64,000 nt of DNA from Pseudomonas viridiflava (GTDB lineage Bacteria > Pseudomonadota > Gammaproteobacteria > Pseudomonadales > Pseudomonadaceae). The position numbers and the translations under genes were made by a program. The stretch spans positions 372,001-436,000 of the forward strand of contig NZ_UTBZ01000169.1 in NCBI RefSeq assembly GCF_900580865.1, written 5' to 3'. The notes beneath the pieces were generated by a model that had not been told where the DNA came from, made no database searches, and saw only the letters and a program-made list of their open reading frames with translations. How positions within the stretch are numbered: position 1 is the first letter of the stretch; the number at the start of each line of letters is the position of its first letter. Below, piece by piece: positions 8,867 through 18,027 of this stretch.

Positions 8867-9640
8867 ATGAAGGCAGTTATTTTGGCGGGTGGCCTGGGCA
8901 CGCGCATCAGTGAAGAGTCGCACCTCAAGCCCAAGCCGATGATCGAGATTGGCGGCAAGCCAATTCTCTGGCACATCATGAAGCAGTACTCCGCCCACGG
9001 GATTCACGACTTCGTGATTTGCCTGGGCTACAAGGGGTACGCGATCAAGGACTTCTTCGCCAACTACTTCCTGCACACCTCCGACGTGACCTTCGACATG
9101 CGTGAAAACCGCATGGACGTTCACCAGAATTACAGCGAGCCATGGCGCGTGACGCTGATCGATACCGGTGAAGAAACCATGACCGGCGGCCGCCTGGGGC
9201 GAGCCGCGCGCTATCTGGAAGATGAAGAAGCCTTCTGCTTCACCTATGGCGACGGCGTTTCCGATTTGAACATCAGCGCGTTGGTCGATTTCCACCTGAC
9301 TCACGGCAAACTGGCCACCGTCACCGCGGTACAACCGCCGGGACGCTACGGTGCGCTGGATCGCGAAGGCGACCGGGTGCTGGGTTTCACCGAGAAGCCA
9401 CGCGGCGACGGAGGCTGGATCAACGGCGGCTTTTTCGTGCTGTCGCCCAAGGTCCTGCCGCTGATCGAAGGCGATTCGACGTCGTGGGAATCCGGTCCGC
9501 TGGACGGCCTGGCTGCGCGTGGTGAGCTGATGGCGTTTCAGCACGATGGCTTCTGGCAGCCCATGGACACCCTGCGCGACAAGAACCACCTCGAAGCCCT
9601 GTGGCAGAGCGGGGAGGCCCCATGGAAGCAATGGGCCTGA
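8867..9640 (+). CDS. rfbF: Glucose-1-phosphate cytidylyltransferase RfbF
   Basis: Makes CDP-glucose from CTP and glucose 1-phosphate, the entry step to CDP-linked deoxysugars. The N-terminal nucleotidyltransferase signature AVILAGGLGTRISEE, then KPKPMIEIGGKPILWHIMK, is intact, and the length (257 residues) is the usual one for RfbF. The ATG is preceded by GAGAGGGGAGAGG. The 3' end overlaps rfbG by 19 bases, so the two are co-translated. It opens a run of tightly overlapping genes reaching to about 14.3 kb. Confidence 0.94.
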   Translation: MKAVILAGGLGTRISEESHLKPKPMIEIGGKPILWHIMKQYSAHGIHDFVICLGYKGYAIKDFFANYFLHTSDVTFDMRENRMDVHQNYSEPWRVTLIDTGEETMTGGRLGRAARYLEDEEAFCFTYGDGVSDLNISALVDFHLTHGKLATVTAVQPPGRYGALDREGDRVLGFTEKPRGDGGWINGGFFVLSPKVLPLIEGDSTSWESGPLDGLAARGELMAFQHDGFWQPMDTLRDKNHLEALWQSGEAPWKQWA

Positions 9641-10704
9641 GTGCGGATTTCTGGCGCGGCAAACGCGTTCTCGTCACCGGGCATACCGGTTTCAAAGGCA
9701 GCTGGCTGACCCTGTGGCTGCAAAGCCTCGGGGCGCAAGTCAGCGGCTTTTCTCTGGATCCGTCGACCGAGCCGAGCCTGTTCGAACTGGCGCGCGTGCA
9801 CGAAGGCATCAACGATCAGCGCGGTGATCTGCGAGATCTCGGCGCCTTGCTGGAAATCATTGCTGACACCGAGCCGGAAATCGTTCTGCACCTGGCCGCT
9901 CAGCCGTTGGTGCGCGAAGGCTATCGCGATCCGCTCGGCACTTACTCCAGCAACGTCATGGGCACCCTGAACCTGCTCGAAGCGATTCGTCAGGTCGGTT
10001 GCGTGCGTGCCTGCGTGCTGGTGACCACCGACAAGGTCTACGCCAACAAGGAATGGCTGTGGCCGTACCGCGAAGACGAAGCCCTCGGTGGTCACGATCC
10101 TTACAGCAGCAGCAAGGCCTGCTGTGAACTGCTCGCACAGTCGTATGCCGCCTCGTTCTTCCCGGCGGACAAGTATGCCGAGCACGGTCTGGCCCTGGCC
10201 ACCGCGCGGGCCGGTAACGTCCTCGGCGGCGGTGATTTTGCCCCTGAGCGACTGATTCCCGACGTGCTCAAAGCCTGGACCGCAGACGAGCCGGTAACCT
10301 TGCGTTACCCGCAAGCCGTGCGCCCGTGGCAGCACGCGCTGGAACCGCTGGCCGGTTACCTGCAACTGGCCGCCGGCCTCTACGAACAAGGTCCGGAATA
10401 CGCCGGGGCGTGGAACTTCGGCCCGGGTGAAGCGGACATGTGCAGCGTCGGCGAAGTGGTCGAATTGCTCGCCAGCCGCTGGCCGCAAGCGCGCGGTCTG
10501 CGCATCGAGCCGAGTGAACTGCACGAGGCCGGCCTGCTGCGTCTGGACAGCAGCCGCGCGCGCCAAGTCCTGGGCTGGCAACCACGCTGGACCTTGCAGG
10601 CATGCCTGACCCAGACCCTCGACTGGCACCTGGCGTGGCAGAACGGCGATGACATGCGCAACGTCACCCTCGGCCAATTGAACCTGTACCGAGGCGCGCT
10701 GTGA
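9622..10704 (+). CDS. rfbG: CDP-glucose 4,6-dehydratase RfbG
   Basis: An NAD-dependent short-chain dehydrogenase-type enzyme that turns CDP-glucose into CDP-4-keto-6-deoxyglucose. The Rossmann motif VLVTGHTGFKGSW, the TTDKVYANKEW stretch and the catalytic YxxxK (DPYSSSKACCELL) are present. The chosen ATG at 9622 (360 residues) has GGGGAGG a few bases upstream inside the rfbF end; an upstream GTG at 9601 is open but unsupported. It overlaps the next gene by a GTGA junction. RfbH, the 3-dehydrase for 3,6-dideoxysugars, is not seen nearby, so the pathway must branch elsewhere. Confidence 0.94.
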   Translation: MEAMGLSADFWRGKRVLVTGHTGFKGSWLTLWLQSLGAQVSGFSLDPSTEPSLFELARVHEGINDQRGDLRDLGALLEIIADTEPEIVLHLAAQPLVREGYRDPLGTYSSNVMGTLNLLEAIRQVGCVRACVLVTTDKVYANKEWLWPYREDEALGGHDPYSSSKACCELLAQSYAASFFPADKYAEHGLALATARAGNVLGGGDFAPERLIPDVLKAWTADEPVTLRYPQAVRPWQHALEPLAGYLQLAAGLYEQGPEYAGAWNFGPGEADMCSVGEVVELLASRWPQARGLRIEPSELHEAGLLRLDSSRARQVLGWQPRWTLQACLTQTLDWHLAWQNGDDMRNVTLGQLNLYRGAL

Positions 10705-11261
10705 GCGAGTTTTCCCTGAAGGCGTTGCCGCTGGTCGGGTTGTTCAGCGTCCAGCACAAACGTTTCGAAGATCAGCGTGGGCACTTCGCCCGGCTGTTCT
10801 GCGAAGGCAGCCTGAGTGCGTTCGGCAGCGAATTCCATATCCGCCAGATCAACCATTCCTGTACCCGCGAGAAGGGCAGTGTGCGCGGTCTGCATTATCA
10901 GAATGGCAACGCCCCGGAAGCCAAACTGATCACCTGCCTGCGCGGTGAAGTGTGGGACGTGGCGGTGGACCTGCGTCCGGATTCCGAAACGTTTCTGCAC
11001 TGGCACGCCGAGCACCTGAAGGCCGGTGACGGGCGCAGCCTGCTGATCCCGGCCGGGTTCGCCCACGGTTTCCAGACCCTCACTGAAGATGCCGAGTTGC
11101 TCTATCTGCACAGCGCCGACTATGCGCCGGAACACGAGGGCGGTCTGTCGGTGAACGATCCACGGCTGGCGATTGCCTGGCCGTTGCCTGTCAATAATTT
11201 GTCAGCGCGTGATTCCAGCCATCCCGCGCTCGATCAACACTTTGCTGGAGTGCGTCTATGA
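10701..11261 (+). CDS. RmlC-like sugar-nucleotide epimerase
   Basis: A cupin-fold enzyme of the dTDP-4-dehydrorhamnose 3,5-epimerase family (186 residues) with the active-site motif SVRGLHYQNG and the later AHGFQTL. In this setting the likely substrate is CDP-4-keto-6-deoxyglucose rather than a dTDP-sugar, since rfbF and rfbG precede it and no rmlA or rmlB is present. Whether it acts at C3, C5 or both cannot be read from the sequence. It starts with GTG overlapping the rfbG stop (GTGA), and its own stop overlaps the next ATG, so it is part of one translationally coupled unit. Confidence 0.85.
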   Translation: MSEFSLKALPLVGLFSVQHKRFEDQRGHFARLFCEGSLSAFGSEFHIRQINHSCTREKGSVRGLHYQNGNAPEAKLITCLRGEVWDVAVDLRPDSETFLHWHAEHLKAGDGRSLLIPAGFAHGFQTLTEDAELLYLHSADYAPEHEGGLSVNDPRLAIAWPLPVNNLSARDSSHPALDQHFAGVRL

Positions 11262-12484
11262 ACTGCCGTGGGTGCGCAGCACCGCTGAGCCTGCCGCTGA
11301 TCGACCTTGGCACCTCGCCGCCGTCCAACGCCTACGTCCACGCTGATCGCCTGGAGCAGGCCGAGCAGTGGGTGCCGCTGAAAGTCGCGGTGTGCCAGCA
11401 ATGCTGGCTGGTACAGACCGAGGATTACACCCGCGCCGACAGCCTGTTCGACGCCGAGTACGCCTACTTCAGTTCGTTCTCCAGCACCTGGCTGGCCCAT
11501 GCCGAACGCTATGTCGCCGAGATGGTCGAGCGCTTTGATCTGACCGCCGACAGCCGCGTGGTGGAAGTCGCCGCCAATGACGGTTACCTGCTGCAATACG
11601 TCGCCGCGCGTGGCATCCCGTGCCTGGGTGTCGAGCCGACCCGCAGCACCGCACAGGCAGCGCGGGAAAAAGGCTTGCAGATTCGTGAGCTGTTTTTCGG
11701 TCGCGACACCGCCGCGCAGTTGCAAGACGAGGGCTGGGGCGCTGATCTGATGGCGGCCAACAACGTGCTTGCGCATGTGCCGGACATCAACGATTTCCTC
11801 GGCGGCTTCGCGACGCTGCTCAAGCCGACCGGCGTGGCCACGTTCGAATTCCCGCAACTGCTGACGCTGATGGCGGGCGCGCAGTTCGACACGCTCTACC
11901 ACGAGCACTATTCCTATCTGTCGCTGACCGCCGTGCAGACGCTGTGCGAGCGCAATGGCCTGGAAGTCTTCGACGTCAGCCAACTGCCGACGCACGGCGG
12001 CTCGCTGCGGGTGTTCGTGCAACGCAAGGACGGGGATCGTCGCCCGGTGCAAGCGGCGGTGCAGCAGCAACTGCAAGCCGAACTCGCTGCCGGGGTGAAA
12101 ACCGCCGAATACTACGCCTCGCTCGCTCCTGCGGCAGAAAGCATCAAGCATCAATTGCTGCGCTTCCTGTTGCAGGCCAAGGCTGAAGGCAAACGTGTGG
12201 TCGGTTATGGCGCCGCCGCCAAGGGCAACACCTTGCTCAACTACGCCGGGGTCAAACCGGACCTGCTGGCCTGGGTGGCCGATGCCAACCCGCACAAGCA
12301 GGGCAAGTTCCTGCCGGGCAGCCGCATCCCGATTGTTGCGCCTGAGCGTATTGCCCAAGAGCAGCCTGACTACATTCTGGTGTTGCCGTGGAACCTGTTG
12401 AGCGAAGTGACGCAGCAACTGTCTGCGGCCAAGGCATGGGGCGCACGCTTTGTCGTCGCCGTTCCGGAGTTGAGCATCCAATGA
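11258..12484 (+). CDS. Sugar C-methyltransferase (TylC3/NovU type)
   Basis: A SAM-dependent enzyme (408 residues) that adds a carbon-bound methyl to a 4-keto-deoxysugar nucleotide. Domains in order: an N-terminal zinc-binding region with Cys3, Cys6, Cys46 and Cys49 (CRGC...CQQC), a SAM-binding domain (RVVEVAANDGYLLQYV), the family motif YHEHYSYLSL that holds the catalytic His/Glu, and a C-terminal Rossmann-like domain (VVGYGAAAKGNTLLNYAG). With the neighbouring epimerase and aminotransferase it points to a branched amino sugar. Methylation at C3 or C5 is not decided by the sequence. Start and stop both overlap the neighbouring genes. Confidence 0.85.
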   Translation: MNCRGCAAPLSLPLIDLGTSPPSNAYVHADRLEQAEQWVPLKVAVCQQCWLVQTEDYTRADSLFDAEYAYFSSFSSTWLAHAERYVAEMVERFDLTADSRVVEVAANDGYLLQYVAARGIPCLGVEPTRSTAQAAREKGLQIRELFFGRDTAAQLQDEGWGADLMAANNVLAHVPDINDFLGGFATLLKPTGVATFEFPQLLTLMAGAQFDTLYHEHYSYLSLTAVQTLCERNGLEVFDVSQLPTHGGSLRVFVQRKDGDRRPVQAAVQQQLQAELAAGVKTAEYYASLAPAAESIKHQLLRFLLQAKAEGKRVVGYGAAAKGNTLLNYAGVKPDLLAWVADANPHKQGKFLPGSRIPIVAPERIAQEQPDYILVLPWNLLSEVTQQLSAAKAWGARFVVAVPELSIQ

Positions 12485-13602
12485 GCAGAATTCATTACAC
12501 CAAACCCAGCGTTGGCGAACTCGAAGCGCAGTACGCCCTGGACGCCGTGCAGAACGGTTGGGGCGCACGCTGCTACGAATACCTGACTCGTTTCGAGCAC
12601 GGCTTTGCCGAGCATCTGGGCACCACCTACGCCATCGCCACCTCCAGCTGCACCGGCGCGCTGCACATGGGCATGGCCGCGCTGGGCGTCGGCGCTGGCG
12701 ACGAAGTGATCCTCGCCAACACCAACTGGATTGCCTCGGCGGCACCGATCACCTACCTCGGCGCCACGCCGGTGTTCGTCGATGTACTGGTGGACAGCTG
12801 GTGCCTGGATCCGCAACAGGTCAGAAAAGCGATCACCCCGCGCACCAAGGCGATTCTCGCCGTGCATCTGTACGGCAACCTGTGTGACATGGACGCGCTG
12901 CTCGCCATCGGTCGCGAGTTTGGCATCCCGGTGATCGAAGACGCGGCGGAAGCCATCGGCTCGCAATGGCGCGGCAAGGCTGCCGGCTCGCTGGGGGCTT
13001 TCGGCGCTTTTTCGTTTCATGGCACCAAGACCATGACCACCGGTGAGGGTGGCATGTTCGTCACCTCGGACAAGGCCTTGTATGAGCGGGTCCTGACCCT
13101 GTCCAACCATGGTCGCGTGGCGGGTTGCACCAAACAGTTCTGGCCAGAGTTCGTCGGCTTCAAATACAAGATGAGCAATCTGCAGGCCGCGGTCGGCTGT
13201 GCCCAGGTCGAGCGAATCGATGAGTTGATCGAACGCAAACGAGCGATTTTTGCCAACTACGCGCGAGCGCTCGAAGGCGTAGCGGGTGTGACGCTCAATC
13301 CCGAACCGGCCCATGGCCGCAATGGCTACTGGATGCCGACCGTGGTGTTCGATGCCGATACCGGCATCCACCGTGAGCAAATGATCGCCGCCTTCCAGGC
13401 CGCCGATATCGACGCCCGGGTGTTTTTCTGGCCGCTGTCGTCGCTGCCGATGTTCAGCGAATACGCGGTCGACACGCCGCTGGCGTTTGCCTTGCCCGAG
13501 CGTGCCTTCAACCTGCCGAGCTATCACGACATGACCGACGCCGATCAACAGCGTGTGGTGCAAGTGGTGCTGGATCTGCTGGCGCGCAGGCACACATTGT
13601 GA
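12481..13602 (+). CDS. PLP-dependent sugar aminotransferase (DegT/DnrJ/EryC1/StrS family)
   Basis: Transfers an amino group to a keto sugar nucleotide, most likely at C4 of the CDP-4-keto-6-deoxy intermediate. The PLP lysine is K183 in FHGTKTMTTGEGG, close to perosamine-synthase-type enzymes, and VIEDAAEAIGS supplies the cofactor-binding Asp. The start is the ATG at 12481 that overlaps the previous stop (ATGA), giving 373 residues; the frame is open further upstream, but that part encodes no family sequence. It is followed by a GTGA overlap with the acyltransferase, which fits amination followed by N-acylation. Confidence 0.88.
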   Translation: MSRIHYTKPSVGELEAQYALDAVQNGWGARCYEYLTRFEHGFAEHLGTTYAIATSSCTGALHMGMAALGVGAGDEVILANTNWIASAAPITYLGATPVFVDVLVDSWCLDPQQVRKAITPRTKAILAVHLYGNLCDMDALLAIGREFGIPVIEDAAEAIGSQWRGKAAGSLGAFGAFSFHGTKTMTTGEGGMFVTSDKALYERVLTLSNHGRVAGCTKQFWPEFVGFKYKMSNLQAAVGCAQVERIDELIERKRAIFANYARALEGVAGVTLNPEPAHGRNGYWMPTVVFDADTGIHREQMIAAFQAADIDARVFFWPLSSLPMFSEYAVDTPLAFALPERAFNLPSYHDMTDADQQRVVQVVLDLLARRHTL

Positions 13603-14264
13603 AGCTGTATCTGCTGGGGGCCGCCAACCCGGAAGCGGTGCGCATGCTACACGCCGTCAAGCGCAGCACGCCGAACATCGAGTTCGCCTTCCTCGACAAC
13701 GATCCGCGCAAGCACGGCACGCTGTTTTACGGGGTGCCGGTGCTTGGTGGTTGCGAGCTGGTCGGCGAACTCAATGGCGAGGATGTGCGCTTCGTCAATC
13801 TGATCACCGGCACTACTCGCTTACGCTACGAAACCACCTGTCAGCTGGTGGATGCCGGTGCACGCCTCGGCCAGTTCGTTCATCCGGGTATCGACCTGAG
13901 CATGATCCGCATGGGGCAGGGCAGTTATCTGCAGGAAGGCGTGCTGATGCAGGCTGAAGTGACACTGGGCGACAACACCAGCATCAGCGCTGGCAGTGTT
14001 GTGGGGCATGAAGGGCAGATCGGCCACTCGGTGTTCATGGCGCCGGGCGTGTGTATCGCCGGTTGCGTGGAAATCGGTGACGGGACCTTCATCGGTACCA
14101 ACGCCACGATCCTGCCGCGCTTGCGCATCGGTCGCTGGGTGACCATCGGCGCCGGTGCGGTAGTCACCAAAGATGTGCCGGATTTTTCGGTCGTGGTGGG
14201 CAATCCCGCCAGGATCATCAAGACCAACGCAGTGCCTTACCCGGATGCCAAGGTGTTCAGGTAA
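13599..14264 (+). CDS. Sugar N- or O-acyltransferase (NeuD/PglD-like, left-handed beta helix)
   Basis: A 221-residue enzyme with a short N-terminal Rossmann-like part (YLLGAANPEAVRML) and a C-terminal hexapeptide-repeat beta helix (GDNTSISAGSVVGHEGQIGH, then IGAGAVVTKDVPDFSVVVGN). The His in VVGHEGQIG is the likely base. It probably acylates the amino group placed by the preceding aminotransferase, to which it is coupled by a GTGA overlap. The acyl donor is unknown; the KAS III-like gene at 24.3 kb might supply an unusual acyl chain, which is inference. Confidence 0.8.
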   Translation: MKLYLLGAANPEAVRMLHAVKRSTPNIEFAFLDNDPRKHGTLFYGVPVLGGCELVGELNGEDVRFVNLITGTTRLRYETTCQLVDAGARLGQFVHPGIDLSMIRMGQGSYLQEGVLMQAEVTLGDNTSISAGSVVGHEGQIGHSVFMAPGVCIAGCVEIGDGTFIGTNATILPRLRIGRWVTIGAGAVVTKDVPDFSVVVGNPARIIKTNAVPYPDAKVFR

Positions 14265-14293
14265 GCCGTTTCCCGAATTTTTGGAGAGTTGCA

Positions 14294-15022
14294 ATGAATC
14301 CGCATGAACAGTTTCGCGAAGAAGTAAAAGCCAACATCGAAGGCCTGCAGAACGACAAGGCCCTGCAGACCGAGTCTCTCGACTGGGTCGGCACCACGGC
14401 CAGGCACAAGTACACCTACAACTTCAGCTGGATGGGCCGACCGATTATTCAGTTCCCGCAGGACATGGTCGCGATGCAGGAAATCATCTGGAACCTGCGT
14501 CCGGACGTGATCGTCGAGACGGGTATCGCGCACGGCGGTTCGCTGGTGTTCTACGCCTCGATCCTGGAACTGATCGGGCACGGCGAAGTACTGGGCATCG
14601 ACATCGATATTCGCGAGCACAACCGCGAAGCCATCGAAGCGCACCCGATGTTCAAGCGCATCAGCATGATCCAGGGTTCGAGCATCGACAGTGCCATCGT
14701 CGATCAAGTGCGCGAGCGCGTGCAGGGCAAAAAAGTGCTGGTGGTGCTGGACTCCAACCACACTCACGAACACGTCCTCGAAGAGCTGCGCCTGTATGCA
14801 CCCTTGGTTTCGGTGGGCAGCTATTGCGTGGTCATGGACACCGTGGTCGAAGACATGCCGGCCGATGCGTTCCCGGATCGTCCGTGGGGCAAGGGTGACA
14901 ACCCGAAAACCGCGGTGTGGGCTTACCTGGAAGAGAATCGCGATTTCGAGATCGATCAGGCGATTCACAGCAAATTGCTGATCACAGTCGCGCCGGATGG
15001 TTATCTGCGTCGCGTGCGTTAA
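14294..15022 (+). CDS. CmcI-like (cephalosporin hydroxylase family) sugar O-methyltransferase
   Basis: A 242-residue protein of the CmcI/rhamnosyl O-methyltransferase family, which uses SAM and a metal. Visible motifs are VIVETGIAHGGSLVFYASI (SAM site), VLGIDIDIREHN and LDSNHTHEHV (metal-binding region). Despite the family name, most members in surface-sugar clusters are thought to methylate sugars. It begins after a 29-base gap with TTGGAGAG as ribosome site. A role as O-methyltransferase for the glycan is inferred; viosamine-type flagellin sugars of P. syringae also carry an O-methyl group. Confidence 0.75.
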   Translation: MNPHEQFREEVKANIEGLQNDKALQTESLDWVGTTARHKYTYNFSWMGRPIIQFPQDMVAMQEIIWNLRPDVIVETGIAHGGSLVFYASILELIGHGEVLGIDIDIREHNREAIEAHPMFKRISMIQGSSIDSAIVDQVRERVQGKKVLVVLDSNHTHEHVLEELRLYAPLVSVGSYCVVMDTVVEDMPADAFPDRPWGKGDNPKTAVWAYLEENRDFEIDQAIHSKLLITVAPDGYLRRVR

Positions 15023-15072
15023 TCGACACAACAACGATGAGTTTCCGGCGACGTGCCGTTTGTGGGGAATAT

Positions 15073-17997
15073 ATGCAAGGCAAGAACACTTCTGTAACCG
15101 ATCTGGCACTCAACGAACAGTTGACCGTTGTGCTGATCTCCCACGAACGCCCGGCGTTTTTGCGTAGAGCCATTCGCTTCTACAGCAGCCTGCCGTGCAG
15201 GATTCTGGTGCTGGATTCGTCGGCGGTGGCGCTGACGGGTATCCCTGCCGAATTCACTCACGTGGATTATCAGCACTTGCCGCAGTTCGGCTACTGGGGC
15301 ATTCGCGCCAAGCTGGCTTACGGTGTCGAGCAGTTGCAAACGCCTTACATGGTGTTTGCTGCCGACGATGACTTCCTTGTGCATGATGCCCTGCACGAAG
15401 CCGTGGCATTCATGGAGGCCAACCCCGATTACAGCCTGTGCCATGGCTACAGCCTGATGTATCTGGCAATGGCCAACAGCGTCAATTACTACCGTCGTGA
15501 CAAGAAAGTCTGCGAAGACTACTCGGCCGATCAGGCCGAGGAGCGTTTGCTCGATTACATGCATCAGTACCTGCCGCCGTTCTATGCCGTGCAGCGTACG
15601 GCGATCTTGCGCGACTGGTACGCAGCCATGCCGCAAGACACGATCTTCCAGTGGCAGGAAGTCGGTCACACCTTTTACATGCTGGCCCGGGGCAAGGTGC
15701 GGATTCTGCCGATTCCTTATGTCGTGCGCGAAATCAACTATGGCCAGTCCGATCACAATACCGAGATCTATCACACGCTGGCCTATATGGACGCCAAGAG
15801 CGTGGCCGGACGTGAGGCGTTTGCCGAATTCCTGGCGGGGTTGCCGACCCAGCTCCAGCATCAGGATCCACAGCAGGGCAAACAGTTTGCTCTGAAGAGT
15901 TTTGCCACGCTCGCCGACAGCCTGAAGAACTATCGGGCACTCACCGCCGAGTTGATTTTCGAGTCGACCTGGGTTGATATCGCGACGGACCCGCAGCGTC
16001 GGTTCGGTCCGAAGCAATACGTGGAAATGCCGTTCTACAATCAGGTGTTTTTCGATCAACTGACGCAATTCGAGTTTCTGTTGCACGCGATGCCTGCCGG
16101 ACGCGTTCAGCTCCAGGAACTGGAAGGTATCTGGGCTCGCCAGCAGAGCCTGATGCTGGAACGCAACAATGACACCCCGCAAAGCGTGCTCGACCGCTTG
16201 TGGCAGGCACACGACGCCAACGTGTTCAATCGCGCGGTGATCAAGCAACTGATCGCGCAATTGCAACCGCTGGACGAGGAAGACGACGTGCCCGTGCTGC
16301 GCGACTGGGTCGCGCGTCTGGACACGGTGTTGCTCGAAGGTCATCAGCCGACATTCGCCAAGATGCTCACCGGCCGATTGCTCGAGTGGCTCGCTGCACG
16401 TGAGCCGGATACCGAGCAGGCTGCGGCGATCGCCGGTCACCTGGCAGACAATGCCGGTGGTCCGCAGTTCGGCATTTTCCTGCTCGATCTGGACAACGAC
16501 ATCGACAAGTTGCAGATCACTCTGGACAGCTTGCTCGAAGGTCACAGCAAAGCCTTCAAGGTTGTGGTCTTCACCACGGGCGAACCGCCGGCTGCAACCA
16601 CTGCACAAAATACCCTGCACTTTGTGCGTGTGACCCAAAGCAACTTCGTCGACAAGCTCAACCAGAGCGTTAATCAATCGACCAGCGACTGGCTGTTGCT
16701 GGCTGAGGCGGGTGAAGAGTTCACGGCGGCCGGCCTGCTGCGTGCCAGTCTCGAACTAATGGCTGCGCCGGGCGTGCGTGCGGTTGCCACCGATGAGATT
16801 CAGCGCCAGGAAAATGGTGCGCTGGTGGATATGTTCCGCCCGGGCTTCAACCTCGATCTGTTGCAGAGCGTACCGTCACTGATGGCGCGGCACTGGTTGA
16901 TTCGTCGCGAAGTGCTGACGGGGCTCGGCGGTTATCAGGCCGATTTCAGCAAGGCGCTGGAGCTGGATGTGCTGCTGCGCATCATCGAGCAGGGCGGCCT
17001 CGACGGCCTCGCCCATCTCGATGAGCCATTGCTGATCACCCGGGCGCCGGAGCTGGCAGAAAATCCTCACGAGCGTCAGGCGCTGCTGCGGCACTTGGGC
17101 AATCGTGGTTACAAGGCTCAGGTCACCTCCACGCAGCCTGGCACCTGGCAGATCGACTATCGCCATGTCGAGCGACCGCTGGTCTCGGTGATCGTGCCCG
17201 CTGGCGACGATCTTGGCGCATTGCAACGCTGCCTGGACGCCGTGCTGCTCAGAACCCGTTACACCCGCTATGAGTTGTTGGTGGCGGTCAACCCGAATCA
17301 GTCGGCCGAGATCAATGACTGGCTGGGAACTCAGCGCAACGCCAAAGTGCGGGTGCTGCATGCCGATCGTCCGCTTGACCCGGTGGCGCTGTACAACGCG
17401 GCCAGCCAAGAGGCGCAGGGCGAATATCTGGTGCTGTTGGCCAGCGACAGTGAAGTGGTCAACCCGAACTGGATCGAGTCGTTGCTCAATCACGCCCAGC
17501 GTCCTGAGGTAGGCATCGTCGGTGCCAAACTGGTGGACCGCGACGGCAAGATCGCCCAGGCAGGTTTGATTCTCGGGTTGAACGACGGGGTGGCTTCGGC
17601 CTTCATCGGCGAGAAACACACTAACGAGGGTTACATGCAGCGCTTGGCGGTCGAGCAGAACTATTCGGCGGTATCGCGGGTGTGCCTGATGGTGCGCAAA
17701 GAATTGTTCAACGCGCTGGGTGGCCTGGACGAAGTGACCTTCGCCGACGGCTTCAGCGACGTTGATCTGTGTCTCAAGGCCGGGCAGGCCCGTTACCTCA
17801 CCGTGTGGACGCCGCTGGTGCAGGTGTTGCACACCGGCGAGTTGCCGCAAACCCCTGAAGCATTGGCTGCATTGCGTGAGAAGTGGAGCGCGGCCTTTGC
17901 TCAGGATCCGGCGTACAACGCCAACCTGGCGCTGACCGGCAAAGGTTTTACCCTGGGCGAAAGTGCCCCGATCAATTGGGCGCAATTGCTCGGCTAA
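15073..17997 (+). CDS. Second large glycosyltransferase (TIGR00180-like domain plus GT2 domains)
   Basis: A 974-residue protein. The N-terminal domain (about residues 15-330) is of the TIGR00180 transferase type (LTVVLISHERPAFLRRAIRF; AADDDFLVHDAL with DDD at 98-100). A middle half-GT2 segment (about 510-680; MFRPGFNLDLLQSVPSLMAR) and a GT2 domain (about 700-930; RPLVSVIVPAGDD, LVLLASDSEVVNPNW) follow. These two parts closely resemble the middle of the transferase at 5018: both share NHAQRPEVG and VGAKL. The ATG at 15073 has GTGGGGAAT upstream; the frame is open to 14917 inside the previous gene, but no earlier start has a ribosome site. Likely acts on flagellin or its glycan. Confidence 0.82.
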   Translation: MQGKNTSVTDLALNEQLTVVLISHERPAFLRRAIRFYSSLPCRILVLDSSAVALTGIPAEFTHVDYQHLPQFGYWGIRAKLAYGVEQLQTPYMVFAADDDFLVHDALHEAVAFMEANPDYSLCHGYSLMYLAMANSVNYYRRDKKVCEDYSADQAEERLLDYMHQYLPPFYAVQRTAILRDWYAAMPQDTIFQWQEVGHTFYMLARGKVRILPIPYVVREINYGQSDHNTEIYHTLAYMDAKSVAGREAFAEFLAGLPTQLQHQDPQQGKQFALKSFATLADSLKNYRALTAELIFESTWVDIATDPQRRFGPKQYVEMPFYNQVFFDQLTQFEFLLHAMPAGRVQLQELEGIWARQQSLMLERNNDTPQSVLDRLWQAHDANVFNRAVIKQLIAQLQPLDEEDDVPVLRDWVARLDTVLLEGHQPTFAKMLTGRLLEWLAAREPDTEQAAAIAGHLADNAGGPQFGIFLLDLDNDIDKLQITLDSLLEGHSKAFKVVVFTTGEPPAATTAQNTLHFVRVTQSNFVDKLNQSVNQSTSDWLLLAEAGEEFTAAGLLRASLELMAAPGVRAVATDEIQRQENGALVDMFRPGFNLDLLQSVPSLMARHWLIRREVLTGLGGYQADFSKALELDVLLRIIEQGGLDGLAHLDEPLLITRAPELAENPHERQALLRHLGNRGYKAQVTSTQPGTWQIDYRHVERPLVSVIVPAGDDLGALQRCLDAVLLRTRYTRYELLVAVNPNQSAEINDWLGTQRNAKVRVLHADRPLDPVALYNAASQEAQGEYLVLLASDSEVVNPNWIESLLNHAQRPEVGIVGAKLVDRDGKIAQAGLILGLNDGVASAFIGEKHTNEGYMQRLAVEQNYSAVSRVCLMVRKELFNALGGLDEVTFADGFSDVDLCLKAGQARYLTVWTPLVQVLHTGELPQTPEALAALREKWSAAFAQDPAYNANLALTGKGFTLGESAPINWAQLLG

Positions 17998-18027
17998 GCC
18001 TGGCGAACAGGACACAGGAATTCAGAC

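Noticed and set aside
12388..12480. Longer start for the sugar aminotransferase
   Set aside because: It would lie inside the C-methyltransferase gene in another frame; the ATGA junction at 12481 fits the coupling seen along the operon.
14917..15072. Longer start for the second large glycosyltransferase
   Set aside because: The extension overlaps the CmcI-like gene and has no ribosome site; domain sequence begins after 15073.
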